A stretch of 64,000 bases of DNA from Quillaja saponaria (lineage: Eukaryota; Streptophyta; Magnoliopsida; Fabales; Quillajaceae). Each line of letters begins with the position of its first letter. Position 1 is the first letter of the stretch. Below, piece after piece: positions 57,851-64,000 of this stretch. The DNA is taken from positions 21,797,652-21,861,651 of the forward strand of contig CM055613.1 in NCBI GenBank assembly GCA_029379385.1, in the 5' to 3' direction. The translations under genes were made by a program, and so were the position numbers. The notes under the pieces are model-generated. The model was not told where the DNA came from and made no database searches. It saw only the letters and a program-made list of their open reading frames with translations.

Positions 57851-58249
57851 TATCTTAGCATATTCTTTACTAGATCCTGAAGTCTGAGGAATTATTTGTT
57901 GGGAAGACTTTTCCTGAATAAGAAAATTTTCTATCCTTGAGGACTGTTTTCCTAAGGATTGAAGAAATAAATTTGTTGGTTGGATATTTCAACCAAGGCA
58001 CTTGATGCAAATGCTTCATTTGGTATAGTTGAGTAAGGATTAGCTATTATTTCACCTTTAGATTTTTTAATTGAAAGTGATGACTCTAGAGGATGAACTG
58101 CTGCTATATTCTTTCTCCTTCCTAGTGAAAAAGTTTTGATAAGCAGTTTCTAAAACATTAACAAACTTAGGATCCTCAAATTTAGGCCAATCTTTTTTGT
58201 GGAACCTAAAGGCTCGTTCAAGTCACTTGAAGAATTCTGGTTTCTTATG

Positions 58250-59429
58250 TTATTTTTCCATATACTTATGCATAGAGATCCAATAATCTCTTTCCTTTTT
58301 ACTAAAAGTTGTATAGAACCATTTATGTTTAATGGTGAACGGGTGTAACGACTCTGTAGAGGATAAAATGCATACAATGTATCCCATTTCAGAAGGTGTT
58401 GGAAAATTATCTTTTGAGGGTGATTTTAATCCTAACTCTAAAGGTGTTTCTACTTGGTACTGAGGGTGGCTAACCTGATCTTTGGATTTTATAATTCCCT
58501 CAATTACTTGTATCCTTTCAGCTTTAGTGGCAGGAATCAAAGAAGTAGACCTCATTCTAGACGATTCTCCTAAATTAAGTCTAATCTTTCTATTTGAAGA
58601 GAATTTTATCTCTACATCCCCATTAGTATATTCAATTACTGATTCTAGGTCTCTAGACTCTATTTTCTTAGTAGGAATTCCTTGGTCAATTTTCCAAGTT
58701 TCAGGAAGATTTACTTGATCCCAAGTGATCGTCTTAGGCACCACCATATTTGTCTTAGCTGGATTGGCTATAAAAAGTGTGGTCTCACCTCTTTTTGACT
58801 CAATCTTAGCATTAGGAGCCATAGTGTTCGCTACCTTGTAATAAATCCTATATATTAGGACTACATTTTCATATCCTGGTAACATGTCAAAACCATGAGA
58901 CTGAATATTTAAAGTTAACGCATTCATTATGTTTTGATTAGTTAAGGATATTGAAAAATTAGGATAGCAACTAAAAAAGATAGGACCATCACAAACACTC
59001 GATTCTATACATCCTAATAAGGAGTCTGAAAACTTATTATGTCTTGTGTCCCTAACACATATAAGGGCAGAAGTATTTAGTCCAAATATGGTTAAAGGTT
59101 TTAACTCCACTTGAACCATTCCTATATGAAGATATTTAAATTTCTTTTTATGTTCTTCTATTAATTTAGAAGATAAGAGTTTGAATGTATCTTGACCTTC
59201 CTTTAAGGGAATAAACTCTTGCATTGTTTTAATTATATAGTCTTGTTTTAGACTAAAACTACCTTTCCAATAAATTTGTTTATTAGAAGTTTGAGGAAGA
59301 TTCTAGTTTTGAAGTTATTTTTCTATATTTTCTACTAGAATAACTTCTTTATTATTCCTAGACAAGTTATCAGAACTAGAACCAGAAGAATTAATAGAGT
59401 TTGAAAATCTTCTTAAAATACCAGTCATT
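58250..59429 (-). pseudogene. EPRV E: movement protein and following domain (longest open frame)
   Basis: The polyprotein start at 59429 (MTGILRRF) is followed by a stop; the frame is open from 59224 to 58250 (324 codons). It contains FIPLKEGQDTFKLLSSKLIE, HIGMVQVELKPLTIFGLNTS and CVRDTRHNKFSDSLLGCIES, then FFSCYPNFSISLTNQNIMNA and VVLIYRIYYKVANTMAPNAK, a complete 30K-type movement protein region. The C-terminal part runs into the spacer (HKWFYTTFSKKERDYWISMH). The window's best-preserved movement protein text, but without an intact start or capsid fusion. Confidence 0.87.
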
Positions 59430-59615
59430 TTATCTTCGAGTCAAAGGAGCAAACTGTCAAAGGACTTACTCAACTCTCAACGTCCTTCATTCAACGGACT
59501 ACACTGGTTATCAGATGCCTCAACTTCGTTTCCTGGGTTTAACTCCTCGACTTTTAAGATTAATGAACAGATAGTTTAAGACTATTCTCACACTCTACCA
59601 ACCTTTAAGGTAATT

Positions 59616-59628
59616 GGCTCTGATACCA
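59616..59628 (-). promoter_or_regulatory. EPRV E: tRNA-iMet primer-binding site
   Basis: On the minus strand TGGTATCAGAGCC gives a perfect complement to the initiator tRNA-Met 3' end, preceded by CTAGCTTCCCCAAA. This is the best-preserved primer site in the window and defines the expected sequence at the other EPRV junctions. Confidence 0.88.
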
Positions 59629-59716
59629 TTTGGGGAAGCTAGCGCACACAGAAAGAAACACAAAAACAATAAAAGACAAAATATCACACAGAGCATATGC
59701 AAAAACAATAAAAGGC

Positions 59717-60184
59717 CCTTGTTGGGTAAGTGTAATTACATTGATTGAGATTGTATTTTCTTGGAGCAACTTTCAGTGGCCACATATTATTTAGAGATAT
59801 TGAAAAGGGAAGGAAATTAGAATTTGCTAACTCTGTCTTTACTTCCACATAACTAGAAGAATAATTCCCACAATGTTGAACCTTGGAAATAGTTACCAAC
59901 TGCAATTTCCCCCCTGCTCTACTTTCATCATCTTCTTGAAATAAAGAACTTTAAGCCAAACAAATCTCATCACGACTTTTTTAACTTCAGCAGTCCATAC
60001 TTTCTTGAAGACTTTCAATAAATAAACCATCTTTTAAATTAGACTCATCTTCTGAAAAATCTATCCCCCAATCAGAAGCATCACCACTCATTGCATCATT
60101 CAAATCAAGTCCAGTAGATTTGGTTGACTGAAGTGAACTGCACCCATTCCTTTTATTTATGGAAAAAGAGGTATGTCTTTCCAC
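59717..60184 (-). pseudogene. possible host gene fragment (unrecognised)
   Basis: On the minus strand a 65-codon frame from 60184 reads MERHTSFSINKRNGCSSLQS, then SGDASDWGIDFSEDESNLKD, ending in a TGA at 59987. A second frame just after it contains RDEICLA, LFQEDDESRAGGKLQLVTIS (about 59960-59890) and VEVKTELANSNFLPFSI. The composition and acidic motifs look protein-coding, with a frameshift and stop between the pieces. The left copy retains the same text with further indels. I do not recognise the family; it could be an exon of a decayed host gene. Confidence 0.4.
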
Positions 60185-60280
60185 TAAACGTCTAAACCTA
60201 CCTAAGAGTGAGAACTAGACCCATAATTAATAATATTACTTACTAATTATGATTAGCTTAAATAAATTCACAATCTTAGA
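59717..60280 (+). repeat. direct duplicate of non-viral flank, right copy
   Basis: It matches 49647-50237: CCTTGTTGGGTAAGTGTAAT at the start and CACAATCTTAGA at the end. The middle (about 59795-59893) differs from the left copy. After it the sequence runs on as AT-rich DNA with no counterpart on the left. Confidence 0.88.
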
Positions 60281-60952
60281 GTTTATTTATTTTACTTAGT
60301 ATTATTTGATTATAATTAATAAACTAATTATTAATTATTTAAATTTTATAATTGAATTTTAAATTATGTAATAATTGTAGAAAGCTTTTAGTGAAAATTA
60401 AATTACTTATAATATGTAAATTAAATCATTAAAATTGTCTTAGTATTTAATAAAATTATTATTTAATTAATTATTTTTCATTAAAATATCAAAAAATGCA
60501 TTGAAATTAAGTTGTGAGTAAAGTATTAAGGATATTGAGGTGTTATTTATAGAAATAATGGGGGTTATCATAGTTTTTTACTTAACAAAACTTAATTATA
60601 ATCTGATTAAAAGCAAATAATATTAATAATAATAAGTATTAAATTCTCTTATTTTAGTATTATTATAATCGAAAAATTTTAAAAAACATCTGATTATAAT
60701 ATAACAAAATTAATAACCAAAAACAAGTTATAATTAAATACAAACATCATTTTAATAGCCTTATTTTTTCTATTGCAATTAGAGGCCTCCCTCCAATTTT
60801 TGTCCTATTAGTAACTAAAGTTGTTTTCCGACATTCTCATGTGCTATTATGTTGCAAGGAGATAACAATGAGACGGATTAGTTTTGACTCGACCTGCTCC
60901 GATCTTGATCTAAAGACATACTAGATCAAACTCGATCCAACCAAATATGAAT
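60281..60952. other. AT-rich intergenic, no gene recognised
   Basis: Very AT-rich sequence (about 60290-60770) followed by mixed sequence. No coding frame or repeat was recognised. Confidence 0.45.
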
Positions 60953-61290
60953 CACTATAAGAAAATGAATTATCTGCGTATGCAAAATACATAAGTAAAA
61001 AGTCAAAATACAAAAGCAGACAATAATTTGAATCTGCACATAGACGCAAACAAGCATATATAGTAAGACTAGACTTAGATACTTTTTTTGGCATCTGCAC
61101 ATACACAAAAATTATCTGCATTTGCACAATAGATGTATACTCTAAACGCCAATAATTGGGATGCCACATATCAGAGTCTGGGACCCCAGACGCTGAAACG
61201 CAGACGCTGATTTTTTTTAAAATTTTATTTATAATTTATCTGTGTTTGCGTTTTACAAACTCAAAAAAGAAAAACATAAACACAGATGTC
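60953..61290 (+). mobile_element. CACTA-like transposon terminus with subterminal repeats
   Basis: CACTATAAGAAAATG at 60953 fits the terminal inverted repeat of plant CACTA elements. The next 330 bp hold repeated short motifs in both orientations: TCTGCGTATGC, TCTGCACATAGACGC, TCTGCACATACAC, TCTGCATTTGCAC, CAGACGCTGAAACGCAGACG, and CTGTGTTTGCG. Such clusters bind transposase in CACTA elements. The opposite end was not found in the window. Confidence 0.55.
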
Positions 61291-61689
61291 TAAAGTAATT
61301 GAAAGGTTTTATTTATTTTTTATTTAAATTTTATTTTTATACTTGTAAATACCTTCTTCAAAAGAATTTTTTTTATGTCTATATTTAAATCCAAATATTA
61401 TATATAAAAAAAAACTTAATGTGCAAAAATCATCGATCGTAACAATATTATTATAATAAATAATAAATGAAAGTAAAATACATAAATCTAGATATCAACC
61501 TCATCTCCAAACCCTAAGTCTTTGTCATCTCAAACTTCTATGTTAGCCTGACTTAAGTGCAAAGGCTCGAATGTAGGTGGTAGAACCTAAAATATGTTAT
61601 AATTTGGACAAATTAATGAGCATACAAGTTAAAACTTTATTTTAATTAATTTGGACAAATTAAGCAAAACTTTTGAAATTTTATTTTAT
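61291..61689. other. AT-rich stretch between CACTA-like end and tandem array
   Basis: No gene or repeat was recognised, apart from a short duplicated AATTTGGACAAATTAA (about 61609 and 61649). It may be interior DNA of the CACTA-like element. Confidence 0.35.
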
Positions 61690-63357
61690 TTACCTTTGTT
61701 CCTATAGGTCTTATTTGTCCCCATGATCGTGCCGATACTCCCAAAATCTTAAATGGACTAATGTTTTGATTATTTCGTCCCCTGAACCCAAGTTTTCAAA
61801 GTTTTTTCCATGAAACTCAAAATTTGTCTTTAAATATTAATCGTTAATTTAAGTAGATTTTCGGTTGTTCCTACAAGCCTTAATCATCCTCATGGTCGTG
61901 CTAGTACTCCCGTAATCCTAAAGGACTGGTATTTGACTGTTTTGCCTCCTAAACCCAAATTTTTGAAGTTTTTACCTTGAAACTTAAAATATGTCCTAAA
62001 ATCATAACCGTTGATCTAAATAGATTTTCATTTGTTTTTACAAGTCTTATTCGTCACCACAGTCATGTCAGTACTCTCATAATCCTAAACGGACTAGTAT
62101 TTAATGGTATTGCCCCCCAAACCCAAAAGTGGTAAGTTTTTGCCTTGAAACTCAAAATTTGGCCTAAAGTCCTAACCTTTGATCTAAATGGATTTCCCGT
62201 TATTCCACAGATTTTATTTGTCCCAATGGTCATGTCGGTACTAGTGGAATTCTAAACGGACTAGTATTTGACTATTTTGTCCCTTGAACCACTTTTTACA
62301 AAGTTTTTACCTTGAAACTGAAAATTTGTCCTAAAATCCTAACCATTGATCCAAATCGATTTCTATTTATTCCTACAAATCTTATTTGTCCCACCGTGGT
62401 GCCGGTACTTACGGAATTCTAAACGAACTAGTTTTTGACCGTTTTGCCTACCGAACTCAAACTTGGCAAATTTATGCCTTAAAACTCAAAATTTGGCCTT
62501 AAATCCTAACTACTGATCCAAATGGATTTCCGATTGTTCATACAGGTCTTATTCATTCCCACATTCGTGCCCAGTACTCCCAACATCCTAAATGAACTAA
62601 TATTTGACCGTTTTGCCTCTCGAACCCAAACTTAGCAAACTTCTACCTTGAAACTCAAAATTTGGTCTAAAATCCTAACCTTTGATCTACATGGATTTTC
62701 AGTTGTTTCTACCGATATTATTCGCCCCACGGTCATGCTAGTACTCCCATAATCCTAAACGGACTAGTATTTGACATTTTTTGCCCCCAACCCAAGTTTT
62801 CAATTTTTTTTGCCTTGAAACTCAAAATTTATTCTAAAATCCTAACCATTGATCCACAAGGATTTCTAGTTGTTCCTACTAGTCTTATTCATCCCAATGG
62901 TTGTGCCAGTACTACCGTAATCCTAAACTGTCTAGTATTTGACCATTTTGCCCCCTGAACTAAAACTTGGCAAGTTTTTGCCTTGAAACTCAAAATTTAT
63001 TCTAAATTCCTAACCGTTGATCCAAATAGATTTCTAGTTGTTCCTACAATTCTTATTCATTCCCAAGGTTGTGCCAGTATTACCGGAATCTTAAACGGTC
63101 TAGTATTTGATTATTATGCCCCTGAACCTAAACTTGGTATGTTTTTGCCTTGAAACTCAAAATTTGTTATAAAATCATAACTGTTGATCCAAATGGATTT
63201 CTAATTTTTCCTATAGGTCTTATTCGTCCCTAGGTCTTGCAAGTAATACCAAAATCCTAAATGGGAGTATTTGACTGTTTTTTCCCCAAAGCTAAACTTG
63301 GCATGTTTTTTATTTGAAACTCAAAATTTATCCTAAAATCCTAACCGTTGATCCATG
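61690..63357 (+). repeat. ~168-bp tandem repeat array, about ten units
   Basis: The anchor TTATTCGTCCC (with variants) occurs at 61711, 61880, 62047, 62214, 62382, 62549, 62718, 62885, 63053 and 63220, steps of 167-169. Each unit also carries CTAAACGGACTAGTATTTGA-like, CCTTGAAACTCAAAATTTG-like and CCTAACCGTTGATCCAAATG-like phrases. Units are diverged from one another. No open frame runs through. The period is close to nucleosome repeat length, as in many plant satellites. Confidence 0.88.
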
Positions 63358-63556
63358 TTATACGATGTTGTGTTTTTTTTAGTAAGTTATCGAGGTGAAT
63401 GTTCCATTATAAAATACAAGATCAAGATTCAAAGGATAAACATGTATGCTAACAACACAAATGAATTGATGACTAAAAGCTTACATGTTATTATGTTGAC
63501 AAAAATATATGCTTTTCCTACACGTTCCAGATTTTTGTTAACTTTACTTCCTGCAA

Positions 63557-63790
63557 AATGACTTTCATCCTCTATATTTTTATCAACTTCACCTCCAGCA
63601 CCATACATATCGTCACCCTTTTGATTTTCATCGGCTTCAACTCCAACACCACACAAATTGTTATCCTCCTAATTTTCATCATCATATGGATCATCGTCCT
63701 CCTGATTTTTATCAACTTCAACTCTAGCACCATATGGATAACCATTCTCTTGATTTTCATCACGTCATTTACTGCATTTATATTCATCAT
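63557..63790 (-). pseudogene. acidic in-frame repeat reading frame (unrecognised)
   Basis: On the minus strand one frame, with a single TAG, reads RDENQENGYPYGARVEVDKN, then QEDDDPYDDEN, stop, EDNNLCGVGVEADENQKGDD and MYGAGGEVDKNIEDESHFAG. A unit of about 20-22 residues (V-E-x-D-x-N-Q-E-D-x-x-x-Y-G-A-G) repeats roughly three to four times. It may be part of a transposase N-terminus or a host acidic protein; no family is recognised. Confidence 0.4.
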
Positions 63791-64000
63791 GCCCAGGGGA
63801 TTTAAAAACATTTTAGGTGACACGGGATGACACGGACGGAAAAACTTCCAGATATCATACTAGAAAGCAAAATCCAGATAATGTAACACAAGGTTCATAG
63901 CATCTAGTTTCAATTAGTACAATTAACACATGCCCTCGTTGAATGAATTCATTACCATTGACTCGAAAATTTTGTATGATTTGAATTTTTTGAAATATTG

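Larger units (their letters stand above)
56785..59716 (-). mobile_element. endogenous pararetrovirus copy E (inverted)
   Basis: Minus strand: intergenic tail (59716-59629), primer site, leader, polyprotein start (59429), movement protein, spacer, capsid up to the region just before the finger (56785). It lies head-on to copy D; the shared part (movement protein end to capsid) forms an inverted repeat of about 1.7 kb with 50238-52000. The right edge joins the duplicated non-viral flank at 59717. Confidence 0.87.

Noticed and set aside
58250..59224. 324-codon open frame as an intact gene
   Set aside because: It is movement protein plus part of the next domain of EPRV copy E; the true polyprotein start at 59429 is separated by stops, and the frame ends mid-domain.
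63572..63830. plus-strand hydrophobic frame (IFINFTSSTIHIVTLLIFIG) as a membrane protein
   Set aside because: It is the complement of the acidic-repeat frame; Asp/Glu-rich codons read backwards give Ile/Phe/Leu-rich text.

Overview
The window looks like repeat-rich intergenic DNA from a flowering plant, probably a eudicot. It is AT-rich and packed with plant-type Ty1/copia and Ty3/gypsy retrotransposons, an L1-type LINE, a CACTA-like transposon end, a plastid ndhC fragment and many broken copies of an endogenous plant pararetrovirus (EPRV, family Caulimoviridae). I cannot name the species. I found no intact host gene, no tRNA or rRNA gene and no CRISPR array. Nearly every coding stretch carries stops, frameshifts or deletions.

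Layout. 1-1907: 3' part of a copia element with its LTR. 1910-8010: three related LTR-like segments, two of them inverted relative to the first, plus non-autonomous interior sequence. 8668-11850: a gypsy-type LTR with a tRNA-Met primer site and a gag relic, fused to a copia gag/integrase relic. 12563-26753: an Athila/Tat-like gypsy element with paired ~1.48-kb LTRs and a tRNA-Asp primer site. EPRV array A (plus strand, 15429-21865) splits its gag, and EPRV copy B (minus strand, 23364-25209) replaces most of its pol. 27990-38883: a second gypsy (chromovirus-like) split between reverse transcriptase and integrase. The gap holds a SIRE-like copia LTR (minus strand) and a near full-length LINE (31577-37616, minus strand) with a recognisable target-site duplication. 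38884-45385: EPRV copy C, joined directly to the gypsy integrase end and containing a fourfold 474-bp tandem amplification of the capsid zinc-finger region. 45386-49646: unassigned AT-rich sequence with a small LINE fragment and a poly(A)/hairpin. 49647-60280: a ~0.57-kb non-viral segment present as direct copies on both sides of EPRV copies D (plus) and E (minus). D carries a ~365-bp plastid insertion. 60953-64000: a CACTA-like terminus with subterminal repeats, a ten-unit ~168-bp tandem array and an acidic-repeat reading frame.

EPRV biology. Fragments of A-E together show the order tRNA-Met primer site, leader, movement protein (30K type), spacer domain, capsid with CCHC finger, coiled-coil segment, aspartic protease, reverse transcriptase, RNase H, an unassigned conserved C-terminal domain, then an intergenic region with G-box, TATA-like box and AATAAA. 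There is no integrase and no LTR. This is the organisation of petuvirus/florendovirus-like caulimovirids; the genus is an inference. A unit would be about 7.3 kb. No copy is intact.

The best leads are structural. EPRV breakpoints repeatedly fall within a few bases of the primer-binding site, where the viral DNA is naturally interrupted. Host sequence is duplicated around array D/E. Plastid DNA is embedded in an EPRV. A palindrome is conserved in the EPRV promoter region. The zinc-finger block is tandemly amplified, and a nucleosome-length tandem array lies near the right edge. I see no convincing new functional gene system. All boundaries were read by eye and are approximate unless tied to a motif.
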